In this document: positions 35,079 to 45,497 of the stretch, piece by piece
How the letters are laid out: every line of letters starts with the position of its first letter
How positions within the stretch are numbered: position 1 is the stretch's first letter
Source: Ramazzottius varieornatus
Taxonomy: Eukaryota > Tardigrada > Eutardigrada > Parachela > Ramazzottiidae
Assembly (NCBI GenBank): GCA_001949185.1
Contig: BDGG01000004.1
Location: forward strand, 149,620 to 213,619
Direction: 5' to 3'
Length of the DNA stretch: 64,000 bases
Made by a program: the position numbers and the translations under genes
Notes under the pieces: generated by a model
Databases searched by the model: none
What the model was told of the DNA's origin: nothing
The model's input: only the letters and a program-made list of their open reading frames with translations

Positions 35079-36029
35079 CTAACCTGAGATTCGCAGGATA
35101 GCTTGGGTCAAGGAGACCATATCTGGTCGTACGTATCGGTTTGAAACGTCCCTGCTCCATCTACCCATGGCCCTAATCTGTTCCATGGAGCATCCGGCTT
35201 TAGAAGCCGTCGAAGCCGCTCTTATCCGGAAACTATGAGAGGTAAAGCCATTCCCGAGAAAAATTTGTAGCTCGCGATTGACACGTTGGCGAGTCAGGTA
35301 GCATCCATCATGGGAAATGAATAATGGTGTATGTCTTGCTGAAGATCTAACCAGCATATAAGCGTGAAGGGCTTGTACGGGACAAGTATCCGTTTGAGTT
35401 TTTGTTAGATAAATTGCAGGAGGTGTGGTTTTGCGATAGGTTTTATCTCGCCGCAAACATATTTGGACCGAATCGCAGGATATTTGAAAGTCGTTCAGGA
35501 CAAGGTTTGATTTGTCAAAACTTGTCTCCTTCGAACTGGTATACTCGGACACACGTAACATGCCGTAGAAGGCCATGGTGAAAGCCGACCAAAGCATCAG
35601 TTGGTCGTGTCGAGGAATGAGAGATCCGAATAGGTCAGCTTTGAGCTGTCGTAAATGTTCTATTGTCAGAGGCTTTCTCTTGTATGTGTCGGGACGGGTT
35701 TGGTTGGTTAGACCTTTCAACACCATTGAGAGGTAATGGTCATTTCTACCAGGATCTTCGAAACCGTGCTCCAGTTGTTCTGAACGTACGCCGGCTACAT
35801 AAACTGTCGCTGTTTTCCCGCTTAGCCCTTCGCTATCCAACCAGGAAACGAACCGTCTGATGGTTTGGCGATCCGTAGGGAGATAAGGGAGATGATGGCT
35901 CAAACAGAAAGAGCGAAATCGCTCAAATCCATTTCGGTAGCCTCTTCTGGTAGAGGTAGCCAATCGCTTACTGACGAGCTCTCGCGATTTTGCATCGAGT
36001 TCGAACAGTTTCCAGGTTCTAGCATGATC
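35079..36029 (-). CDS. DIRS tyrosine recombinase
   Basis: This would integrate the element's circular DNA copy by site-specific recombination. The frame is open from inside the RNase H end (about 36029) to the stop at 35079, so it overlaps the upstream ORF in another frame; no ATG near the start is obvious. An N-terminal SAM-like part (RRGYRNGFERFRSFC) precedes the catalytic half. First Arg in MLRVSEY, His-x-x-Arg in SHSFRIRAAS, GRW in AMGRWS, and the tyrosine in SNRYVR. All expected catalytic residues are visible and no stop interrupts it, unlike the two other ORFs. Confidence 0.9.
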   Translation of the reverse strand, partial: DHARTWKLFELDAKSRELVSKRLATSTRRGYRNGFERFRSFCLSHHLPYLPTDRQTIRRFVSWLDSEGLSGKTATVYVAGVRSEQLEHGFEDPGRNDHYLSMVLKGLTNQTRPDTYKRKPLTIEHLRQLKADLFGSLIPRHDQLMLWSAFTMAFYGMLRVSEYTSSKETSFDKSNLVLNDFQISCDSVQICLRRDKTYRKTTPPAIYLTKTQTDTCPVQALHAYMLVRSSARHTPLFISHDGCYLTRQRVNRELQIFLGNGFTSHSFRIRAASTASKAGCSMEQIRAMGRWSRDVSNRYVRPDMVSLTQAILRISG

Positions 36030-37851
36030 TCCCGCAAATATCTAGGATGTTGTCTACCATTATGGGCTCGGTATTGGCCTTGGGATGAGTTTCGAAGAAC
36101 CGCGCGTTGTCGAATTTAGACACAGCATCAGCCAATTTATTATCGACGCCGCTCACGTGCGTTATTCTTAGCGTGAAATTGTTGTTTGCCGCTTCAAAAT
36201 AGATGCGGCGTATCACCGTCATGCTGGCGACATTCGAGGACGTACATTTTGCCCAGATCTGGACCACCAACATATTGTCGGAATGAAATAAGATTCGCTT
36301 TCTCTGCCAGTTTGACCCCCAAACACAACACGAGATCAAAACTGGCAACAGTTCCAACAAAGCAATGGATGGTTTGGCTTCAAGTAGCCAGCTTGGCCAT
36401 CGTAACTGAAACCATTCTGCGCCGTAAACACCACCGCAACCGATGCTACCTGATGCGTCGGTGAATAGATGCATACTTGGGGTCGCCACTCATTTTGTCA
36501 GAAGAAACTTGCACGAGCCATTCCATGTCGGAAGAAAATCTATCCACCACTGCAGATCTCCTCTAAAGCCATCGTTCAGTTTCAGTTTGGGATGGCCGAG
36601 TTGTTTAACCTTATGTGCAAGATTGAGCATCCTTCGGAGGAAGATTCTGCCAGCCGGGATACATTTGGTTGCAAAGCCTAATTGTCCGCAAATGCTAAGA
36701 ATTTCCCGTTTAGTAGCTTTCACTCTAGCTTTGTATACCGTGAACAAATCTTGAATTTCCTTAACTTTACTTTCCGGAATGCTGATAGTCTAAGTTTCGG
36801 TATCGAGTTGAATGCCGAGGAAGGTGAGTTTAGTCGTAGGGCCCTCGGTTTTTTCTTCCGCTATGGGCACACCAAGGTGTGCACATAATGCTCGTATAAA
36901 AATCAACGTATGATGGCACGCAGGTGACGAACTAGGTGCAGCCCACCAGAAATCGTCGATGTAATGCAAAACGTCGAGCATTCCGCCAGTGGTCTTAATT
37001 TTCCATTCGAGAATTTTGGAGAGATCATCGAACAAACTAGGTGAAGATCGACACCCAAACGGCAGTACCGTATCGAAATGATATTTTCCATCGCACATGT
37101 AAACAAGCAGATGTCAATCCTCTTTCGCGACTGGTATGAGTCTAAAGGCGCCCTTCAAATCCGTTTTCGCCATCAAACAGCCCTTTCCAAGTTTAAGACA
37201 AATATCAATGGCGTCGTCGACTGAACAGAAATTAAGGGTATAATCTGTTTTCGAAATGTAATCGTTGACTGACTTTCTGAAGGGTCTGGACAAGTCCATA
37301 ATAAGGCGAACTCCGCCTAGTGTTTTGGGGCGTACACCCATGGAGGAACAAATGAAGTTGGGGAAAGGCGGATGGTTCAAAGGACCAACGGTGTGCTTTG
37401 CAGCGACCTCTTTGGCTACATAATCGCGTACGACCTCAGGGTGTTCCCGAGCAGTTCGAGCGTTAGGAGTAATTTGAGTAACATCAGGGCCGGTATAACC
37501 CAGGCGAAAACCGTTGATAAGACCATTGACGAAATAATCAGCAAATTCGGAGTCGGGATATTCCTTCAGGGCATGAGCAAACCGTTCTGGTATCAACGGG
37601 GTGTATGCTTTATCAGGAATTTCAACAGAAGTAAAATGATGAGTGGTAACAGGAACCGGTGCTAGCGAAGTAGATGGAACACTAAGCGTAGCGATGGGTG
37701 AGCTTGGTATGCCCGGGTTTGAGGCATTGCGAACAGTTATGGGCATAGTTCTGATAACATGGTTCAGCGCAGCCACCGGGTTCGTCGAAACGACTGTAAG
37801 CCAGGACCACAGCTTTAGGTCGATTACCATCAGAGTTAGAATTGGAGCCAT
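36019..37851 (-). pseudogene. DIRS reverse transcriptase-RNase H, three in-frame stops
   Basis: One frame runs from 37851 to 36019 without an indel. RT palm motifs visible: MGVRPKTLGGVRLIMDLSRP, AKTDLKGAFRLIPV, PFGCRSSP and the catalytic YIDD in LHYIDDFWW, then KLTFLGIQLD. RNase H shows FTDASGSIGCGG, LLELLPVL, FHSDNM and DNKLADAVSK. Stops fall at 37114-37116 (TGA), 36790-36792 (TAG) and 36490-36492 (TGA). Each could arise by one C-to-T or G-to-A change (from TGG or CGA, CAG, and TGG or CGA). The start is uncertain because it overlaps gag. Confidence 0.9.
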
Positions 37852-39136
37852 CAGATTTCATGTTAGAAAATCTATTAGATCTATTCACACCTTCTTTCTT
37901 GCTGGGGCATGTTGTTGCGATATGGCCCTTCTCGCTGCATATATGGCAAGTAGCGGTGCGAATCCACTCAGAGTATGGACCTCGAGCAACGGTGCTGATA
38001 ACTGTGGTGGTAGTAGCAGTTGGCTTGAAATTATTTTTAACGGCCTTAACGATATCACGGTCTTCGTGGTACCACCCGGTTACATCAGAATCCGGCAATG
38101 CCATCTTTTGACGGAAACGTTGGTCATATTCCAACCAAAAGCGCACGTCAGGCTTTCGTGAAGCCAACCCCCGGATAATGCCACTATAGGCAAGGAAAGG
38201 TATAGCCATATCGGGGTAATAGTAGCTCCGATAGAGAGAGAAAGTCAAAAACGCATCTTGCCAGGAGGGCAAGTCAACGATCACCAAGTGTCCTGTACTA
38301 GGGTCACCAGGCTGTTTGCGCTTGGTGTTATCAGGCACATATCTATCAGTAACCAGATCCTGGAAAACCACGTAGGCTGATTCTTGTCGAAGCAACTTGT
38401 CAACAGTAGGAGTGACTGGGGGGAAGCTGAAATGAGTAGAAGGAGGTGGCTTTTTTGAAACGACACTGTAGACGACTGGGGTAGGTGAGGAAAGTATTCG
38501 ATTGCCGTACTGCGGTAGAGGCGAAGGAGCCCGGGAGACTGATTACGTTGGGGAGGAGCATACCTGACGATGGAGTGACTCGTCTGTAGCTTCCAGCTGC
38601 TTGACATGACGAAGGATGGCGGCAATCTCTTCTGGTGTCGGGTAGGTGGCGTTGGTAGGCAACCACGGATCCCTTCCATTTCGGCCTGCTTGTTCGCCTT
38701 GTAATCGTTCACCGGAAGAGTGTCCCATGTGACCCATCAAGACGTCGCGTCCACCAGGTCCCACTTGGTCACCAACATACGCGCTCCTTTCGTATTCCAT
38801 TCTTCTTTCCTGTCTTTCTGAACTATCCGACACGCGAAGTGATTCCGGACCAGTTCCCTGTCTTTCCAGTCTTCCAGATCCACTTTCCAGTCTTCTGGAT
38901 CCATTCCCCAGACGGCTTGGGCTTCCCTGTCGGTCTTCTCGTCCGGGTTCTGCGAACAGCTCCAAGGCCCTATCCACACTGACCGCGCGATGAACTTCTT
39001 TCAACGCCGAGCGAAGGCGTTTGGCGAGAGGCACCTCTGGAAACGTGGTAAGAACTTGACTATCATCTGGCCCAGCTGGGTATTTGGTACCGTAACGGTG
39101 TCGTCCACTAGGGCTATCGCTGGCTACCGGAGGCAT
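37682..39136 (-). pseudogene. DIRS gag-like ORF, one in-frame stop
   Basis: ATG 39136 opens a frame of 485 codons ending at 37682, interrupted once by TAA at 38543-38545. The N-terminal third is rich in Arg, Gly and Ser. The C-terminal part has a CCHC knuckle, CHICSEKGHIATTC, followed by a second Cys/His cluster, CSQCLKPGHTKLTH, as expected of a nucleic-acid-binding Gag. Its last 170 bases overlap the RT frame. Confidence 0.82.
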
Positions 39137-39643
39137 AGCCCTGTGTAGGCTCTGAGGTCGCTAGTTCGCCATCGAGTAGACTTAAAAAAGCTGAGAAAAA
39201 GGCTGATGTGCTCACTTCGTGAAACAGTGACTGACTCCAGCTATAAATTTAGACTGTAAGCTACTCAGGATCCACATGGCAACCTAATCAGATTACTATT
39301 CTGTAATGAGGGAAATGCCGAAATGGCGTCAACGGCAGTGTAACACCTTTCGGCGTTAACTCTCTGGCGCGCTCCGGTCAGTGATGAAGTACAGATTGGC
39401 CCATTTGATTGACCGGAAGACCGTAAAGTAAAGCTCTGCGTAATTAGTAGCGTAGGGTGACGTTGTCAGTAGGGTGGGATATCTATCACTAGCAGCCGCG
39501 CGGAGCTGTAAGGTGTCAAACATTGGAGTTCCTCCACCAAAGAGATTGTCATTCGATATGTTAAGACTCACGAGGTTGCTGGGGATATGGAATGTTCCGT
39601 ATGCAGTACCTTGTGATCATGGGGATATTCCAGTTGACTGTTA

Positions 39644-39845
39644 CAGTGTAGGCAAATAAGGTACTCTAAGAGGGGGCAAGGCTAAAATCGACGTGACGCA
39701 GAAAGCAAACAGCTGACCAAGCGCAATCCAGAGACGTGAACTGCCGCTTGATCTGCTGATTACTTCGAGCCAGAGTTTCTACGTCACTTGTCGAAATCTC
39801 GATTTTGGCCCTCCCCCTTTTAGAGTAACTTTATTGCCCACACTG
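39644..39845. mobile_element. 202-bp MITE, TIR CAGTGTAGGC, TA duplication
   Basis: Flanked by TA at 39642-39643 and 39846-39847. Inverted ends: CAGTGTAGGCAAATAAGGTA then CTCTAAGAGGGGG at the left, and CCCCCTTTTAGAGTAACTTT then ATTGCCCACACTG at the right. No coding capacity. The CAGT start and TA target fit the Tc1-mariner-pogo superfamily. Confidence 0.88.
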
Positions 39846-40126
39846 TAACTGATTCAGAACTTCCACGTCTTGGCAGCCTGTGTAGAAATAAAATAAAGGT
39901 ACAGTGCGTGTCACTCAGATTACGGATCTGGCAGACTGATACTACATGATGCGGAGCGCATTTTTACCGCCGGTGACGATGGCCTTCAAATCCATCTATC
40001 TTCCCCCATTTCGATAATACCATTCAGCGACCAAGTTTTGGACGTAGGTAACTTCATCTGCACAACTAATACCATCAGCTGTGAGATACGTGCTCGCCAA
40101 ATTAATATACGGATACATCTTTCTGA

Positions 40127-42390
40127 CGAGGGGATTTAGCCAATGCTCCAGTCTTACTTCACAAACTGAAACGACAGAGAGGTAGAGGAGAGTTTTCTCT
40201 ATCGACTGGGATAGACCAGGCCGGCAGAAAAAAATCCGGGAAGACACAACAGAAAGCCGAACTGACTTCAGAATCTGGGCGGAACATGGTAAAGATAGAG
40301 ACCATCAAGGAACATAAGTCTTACAGAAATGATATCTCTCGTAAAAATGATGGAAGCACAATGGAGCCTTACACCAGCAATACTTCAACAGCAACGAGCG
40401 GTTACAGTCAACACGGTCACAAGGACCAACTAGTTCATCAAAACAAAATTCCGCAGGATTTACGTACTTGTAAGACCTGTCAATATATCCAGACGAATGC
40501 CGGGCTTGTGCGATGAGATTTTCAAACCTGCGAGAAGTGAACTGCTGATAGATCAGCGCAGTTTGAGGATAACGTCCCGATGGTGAACCTGTACAGGTTG
40601 ATCGTACAGAAATATCCAGTTTAACACCTTTCGAAAGTATCCTTTGTACATCCGAAAACACAGCACATCTAGAGGCTGGATCTGGCCGGTGCCTTTAGGA
40701 GGAATCGTGATCATCTCGTACTCCAGTTTCTCTGGCTTGACTTCCTCTACAGCTTCTTGATCGGCAAATGTCGGCCAAGAAGCTGCCAGGAACAAGCAAT
40801 ATCCGTCCATTTGTGGGAAGAAAACCTTTTCGCACCATTCGACGAAAAGCTCCTTTGTCATTTTGCGGGATCTTGATGCGGTAACGTGAAGGTTGCTCGC
40901 TCTAAACATCGTTCTTTTCGGCCCGAAGACACCTTTATCTTCCTGCGGTGTAATGAGAAGAACGGGAAGATACTTTCGGGCACCTGGTGAGACACACATC
41001 ATCACAGTGTAACCGTGAGTCATGGAATTCTCAGACCGAGTGAAAGCAAGAACGTGCTTTGCGCCCACCAAATCCGAAGTCCGACCTGGCCTCATCTCGT
41101 ATTCGAACCCAGACTGATCAGCGTTCCAGAGGCAGTCCAGTTCGTATTCTTGAAACCTTAATCTGACGAGTGCAACGCATTCGTCGGCACTCTTCTTTCT
41201 ATTTGATTCTTCATGCAGATGCTTTTCTGTCACGAACTTGGTGATTTTGCGGTCGCAGATACCGTAGTACCTAAACCGCAAATTAATTCTTTGAGGAATA
41301 TTAACAACAAAAGGTTCACTCAGGCGTCCCTATCACCAAATAAAATCAGAACACGATATGGCACTTACCGCTTAAATCTGTTAACCCAATATGACGACGC
41401 TACAAAACCAGGAAGGCCGATCTCGCAATTTGCGGTGACAGCCCATCGTCAGATGTTTATGCCCTTCACTACGTGAGGCTTCTGCTTGGCAAGAAAGAAC
41501 TATCTTCCAGTCTCCAGTCGTAACGCCTTCAGCATATCGATGAGCGAACCACCGTCTTCTACCTGCCGCTTCCATTCATTGAGCTGACGCACACTGGTAA
41601 CTTTCTTGAATAAGACTTCAAAACTTGACAGACTACGTCGCTTCTTTATGATGGCATTACTCTAGAATCATACGGCGCGTTTCTTGTAATCGAGATCAGC
41701 TGCTTGGCTCGACGGCACTTTTGGATCGGGAATTCTAGGCACAAACAGCTCATGCGAAGAAGGTTCAGTTGCGCTTGAGTCAGGTTCTCCAAGGCGATCG
41801 TTTGTGGTTGGCTCAAAATCAGCTTCGCGATGTCCAGTCAACAGGTTGTGTTCTGCGACAGACTTTTCGACCTCTTCGAACGTCGGCATACTGATCTGTA
41901 GCTCGTACTGAAGATCGTCCTCGATGGCCAAGATCGGACTTCCACCTTGGTTGATGTGAATATCCAGGAAGTCTGCAAGCGAATGATGGATTCGGATAGG
42001 CTTCAAGTGTATACCTTATCAACAAGCCTACCATACCTTTGATGAGTGCCTTGAGCAACTTGTCATGGTCATTCGTCGTTGGGTTGAAAATCCTGTTCAT
42101 AGTCCATCTCTAGCTTTAGGATGTTCAAGGGGTTAATAGAATCCATGTCTGCGATAACTGGAGGAGACCAAGAGACCAATCAAATAGCGAATCAACCAGC
42201 ACACAATCAAATTACTTGACTGATGCCGATGTTCCGCCCAGATTTTAACGTTAGTTCCGCTTCCTGTTGTGCCTTCCAGGATTTTTTTTCTGCCGGCCTG
42301 GTCTATCCCAGTCGATAGAGAAAACTCTCCTCTACCTCTCTGTCGTTTCAGTTTGTGAAATAAGACTGGAGCATGGGCTAAATCCCCTCG
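40127..42390 (-). mobile_element. 2264-bp Tigger-like DNA transposon with long inverted ends and TGA target duplication
   Basis: Inverted terminal repeats of about 160 bp (40127-about 40287 and about 42230-42390) begin CGAGGGGATTTAGCC and include CTCTATCGACTGGGATAGAC. TGA flanks both ends (40124-40126 and 42391-42393). A DDE transposase lies inside on the minus strand. The repeats are close in sequence and the target frame is still intact, so the insertion is young. The 3-bp duplication and the long repeats are unusual for the pogo/Tigger group, which normally duplicates TA. Confidence 0.9.
40305..42006 (-). pseudogene. Tigger-like DDE transposase, frameshifted
   Basis: Pieces in order on the minus strand: an acidic region (42006-41668) ending DLDYKKRAV; a helix-turn-helix-like exon near 41650-41510 (VTSVRQLNEWKRQVEDGG); the DDE core (41281-40553); and a Cys/His-rich tail (YCWCKAPLCFHHFYERYHFC, about 40400-40340) reached by a frame change near 40557. 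Catalytic Asp 1 is in NADQSGFEYE and Asp 3 in PPKGTGQIQPLDV. The second Asp, expected in a DSW-type motif, reads AASW here (LFLAASWPTF), so catalysis is probably lost. Confidence 0.78.
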
Positions 42391-43434
42391 TGAGGTAGGC
42401 CACGCCAGAATCGAAAGCTGGACCGATGTACAGTAAGGAGCTAAATGAATCTAGACCGTAATAACCGGGAAGTGCGATGTCAACCCTGAAGCTGGTTGTC
42501 CCAAGAACCAGCAGCATCCCCCGATCACGGAAGACCCATAAAGCGAGAAAATCCCTCATGGTCCTCTAAGATGACACTCTTGGATTAAGGTACCTAATAT
42601 ATCCCACCATATTGATGTTCACATACATTTAAAGAAAGGCTAACATAATATCCAGGAGAGAAGTTATTTTTTGCTAAAGATGAAAAAGCATGCAAAAGCA
42701 GACCGCTATTAGCCGATTCTGCAAGTGCCGAGCATGATTATGAAATGGACATGGTTCCTCTACACAACTGCATGATATACGGCATATACGGGCATGACAT
42801 ACGTTAAAATCAGTATTTGTATCTTGATTTTGTCAATATTATCGATCGCATTCCTGCAGAACTGAACAAACAAATAATCCATGACAAATGGCCCCATTTT
42901 TGTTTGCCGCACTGTGGACAAAGTTCTTCATCGTTCATTGAAATCACCACGAATAGTTTCTGGTAGACGAATTAGTAAGCTTTACAAGACCTCTTAGACA
43001 AATGCAAATGTACAACTCTTTGTCACCTAGTATTAACCGAAGGAGACTTTCGGGAAGGAAAAAGTCCGCACTAGCCGTCAAAAATATTAAGCAAGGTACG
43101 CAAAAAAAGGTTTTACGACCTTTGTGGCAGGTGGCAGCTATGTTGCTTAAACTACTCGCACTCCGTTGTACGGTATATTATTGATATAATGGTACAGTTT
43201 GGTTTTGCTTTAACGGTTCAAACTGAACCTGTCAATGGATAAGATTGAATGGCATCAAAATTCAAGTACTAACATTTTCTCTTTAAAACTACGTGAGGTA
43301 CTTTAAAGTGCCGATCGTATTCTTCATACGTATACGAACTTATACCATGGGCAGTAGCTATAGGCAACATTTACGGTGTGGTCCACGGTACAAATTAGGA
43401 CACGCATGAACAAAATGACCAGCACTTTACGGTA

Positions 43435-43744
43435 CGAGGTAAACGACATGATTCGGGCAACGCGAAAAGTTTGAACATTATTGTCAACGCTTGATTCATC
43501 TCTCTTCGTACGCCTGGTGACACAAAATTAGGCTTTTCGACATTGGACAGACCCATATCTCTCCAGGCCAAATTCCCGTGATCCACAACGCTTTGTTGTT
43601 CTTAAAGCTATTGAAACCTTCATGAGAGGGATCAGTCTACCTCACGAAACAAGAAGCAGTACATTACGCGCAGCAGGAGCCGAGTAAAAATATGCCTAAA
43701 TTACGAGCGAAAACCACTATGCCCGAATTATGTCGTTTACCTCG
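43435..43744. mobile_element. 310-bp MITE (family B), copy 2
   Basis: TA at 43433-43434 and 43745-43746. Inverted ends: CGAGGTAAACGACATGATTC then GGGCA at the left, and TGCCCGAATTATGTCGTTTA then CCTCG at the right. Internal sequence matches the copy at 14991-15388. Both copies are followed within about 30 bp by an element with CTGTATT ends. Confidence 0.87.
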
Positions 43745-43771
43745 TATAAATTTATCGTAGATATGGTAGTA

Positions 43772-45497
43772 CTGTATTACCTCCAAGGTTCTGCGCAGTC
43801 ACGTGACATGCAAATGAACTACACCCTATGTACTTTTTACTGTGCAACGAGTTATTTAATTGTAGCCCAACGTGTTACCACTTGTTGCAGTGTGTTATGA
43901 ATTTTTGCCGGGATGTAGATCTGTCAAGTGTCTTGTTACAATGACTTCTAAAACTCTAAGTACCCATTCCGTGGAGGAAGCGGAGCGTCACGTAAGTGCT
44001 TTGAAAAAGCGGCAGGGAAGCCTTCGGAGTTATGCCAAGGCCGTCGGAATCCCTGAATCGACCTTGCGTCTATGGAAGTAAGAATTACTTCAAGTTGTTC
44101 CGAATCCCTGAGTAGACATTCCAAAATTTGGTCATTCACAGGTGTGGAAAACTTCCACTAACCAGCAAGAATTATGGGAAGAAAATCGAGCAACCTGAAC
44201 TCGACGAGGAAGTGTACAGCGGATGCCTCAAGCGTCTGGAGGAGTCCAACTCGAGATTCTGATTTGCAGAGGATGGGTCTTTCCGTTGCTGCCAAGCTCG
44301 GAATCGAAGGCTTCAAGGCTTTCAGGGGATGGGAAGAGAAATTCAGGAAGCGACGAGGAATCGTTCTAAGAGTCACAACGAAGATTGGCAGAAGGTTCGC
44401 GCGAACCGATGAAGATGAGGTGAGAAATCTGTTTGTCAGCGTACCACAGGGTGTGACGTCACTTTGTGAAAATTTTTCCTCCCGCAGTATGACTTGAGAT
44501 AATTTTGCACTTTCTGACGTCATTGAACCGCCGTTGGTATTTCATGTTCACAGATCCAGGAGTGTTTTCTTCATAGGATCACCTAAGCTGTCTTTCTCAA
44601 TCAGTTCAACCTTTCCTCGTCGTGAACATGGACCAAACTTCAGTTAGACTACAAAATACCTACAAAAAGACTCTGTCTCCGAAAGGTGCGAAGGAAGTGC
44701 GAGTAGTTCAGCCTCCTGGAGATCCTGAGTGTCTAACTGTGTGCCTCACCATCTCAAAATTTCCAGCTTCCATTGTTTTCAAGGGTAGCAGAAAGACCGG
44801 GAAGCTTTCGTCAAGAATCCTCAGCAAGCTGGTGATCCCTGAAAATTTTCGTGTCTTCAGTACACATTCAGGGTAGTGTAATTCTGCTTTGATCAGTTCT
44901 GGATCAAAGAACCCTTCGACGAAAGACATGACGGCGGAACGCTGATTCGTGATCGCGCGTCTGCTCGCGGCAGCGCTGAAAGTCAGCTGTTACTGGAAAG
45001 TATGGGGATCGAACAAGTCTTCATTCCTGCAGGCCTCACCGGTACCTATCACCCCTAGACGTTGGTGTCAACTTCCCGTTCAAGTCTTACTTGCGCCGAT
45101 GTTACCATGTGTGGCGGGATAACTGCACTGCTGTAACCAAGAGCGGGTATTTGAAAAAGCCAGGCCGCCAAGATTTTATAGATTTTGTTTTGGGTGCTTG
45201 GGAAAAAATCAAACTTGCTACCGTCGAAAATTATTTCGTTGCAGCTTATATAATGCCAGAACCTCTGTACATGTTAGCTGATCAGGAAGAGATTTTGGAT
45301 ACTCCTGATGATTTAGAAACGTCTTTCGAGTGCAGTTCCAGTTCGGTGGAAGATTCATTCACGGAAGAATAAAGTGCTACTGTGCTTTAATGGATCGCTG
45401 AGTGTCTTCGATTGAAGACATGGACACTTTTCTTTCCCCGCCAGGTAATCTCTACAGGCATGTCACGTGACTGCGCAGAACCTTGGAGGTAATACAA
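43772..45497 (+). mobile_element. Pogo/Tigger-type DNA transposon, decayed, copy 2
   Basis: A 1726-bp element with TA at 43770-43771 and 45498-45499 and inverted ends (C/T)TGTATTACCTCCAAGGTTC then TGCGCAGTCACGTGAC. It carries a plus-strand transposase homologous to the minus-strand one at 16535-18280, so the two copies lie in opposite orientation 27 kb apart. Confidence 0.88.
43941..45372 (+). pseudogene. Broken pogo-type transposase (copy 2)
   Basis: An N-terminal helix-turn-helix (SYAKAVGIPESTLRLWK, from ATG 43941) ends at a GT donor near 44079. A second part has WEEKFRKRRGIVLRVTTK (about 44330-44390), then the catalytic start MDQTSVRLQNTYKKTLSPKG (44628 onward). A C-terminal part has CYHVWRDN and an acidic tail SSVEDSFTEE (stop 45370-45372). 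The third-Asp motif near 45050 is broken by a one-base loss that creates a TAG (GTYHP stop instead of the TYQPLDVG seen in copy 1). No second catalytic Asp is recognisable, so this copy is inactive. Confidence 0.78.

Larger units (their letters stand above)
34990..39200 (-). mobile_element. DIRS-type tyrosine-recombinase retrotransposon
   Basis: Minus-strand order: gag-like ORF (39136-37682), reverse transcriptase plus RNase H (37851-36019), tyrosine recombinase (about 36029-35079). Overlapping frames and a tyrosine recombinase instead of a DDE integrase, with no aspartic protease recognised, are the hallmarks of DIRS-like elements. Outer boundaries are estimated: I could not resolve the split terminal repeats. 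A 10-bp inverted pair (CAGCCTTCGC ... GCGAAGGCTG, about 35031-35074) lies just beyond the recombinase stop. Gag and RT frames carry four nonsense codons but no frameshift. Confidence 0.92.
39996..42559 (-). pseudogene. Host ORF interrupted by a Tigger-like insertion; possible ANF-receptor-type ligand-binding segment
   Basis: The 5' part, 42559-42391, begins with ATG or follows a splice acceptor (CATCTTAG just upstream), and has LLVLGTTSF as a leader-like hydrophobic stretch, then GYYGLDSFSSLLYIGPAFDS. The 3' part, 40123-39996, reads KMYPYINLASTYLTADGISC and ends EWYYRNGGR stop. Removing the element together with one 3-bp target copy leaves 297 nt in frame (99 codons including the stop). The IGPAFxxxVxYL, then SC, then EWYY layout resembles the start of receptor family ligand-binding (ANF_receptor) domains, a weak match. 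Only a fragment of a longer gene is visible. Confidence 0.45.
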
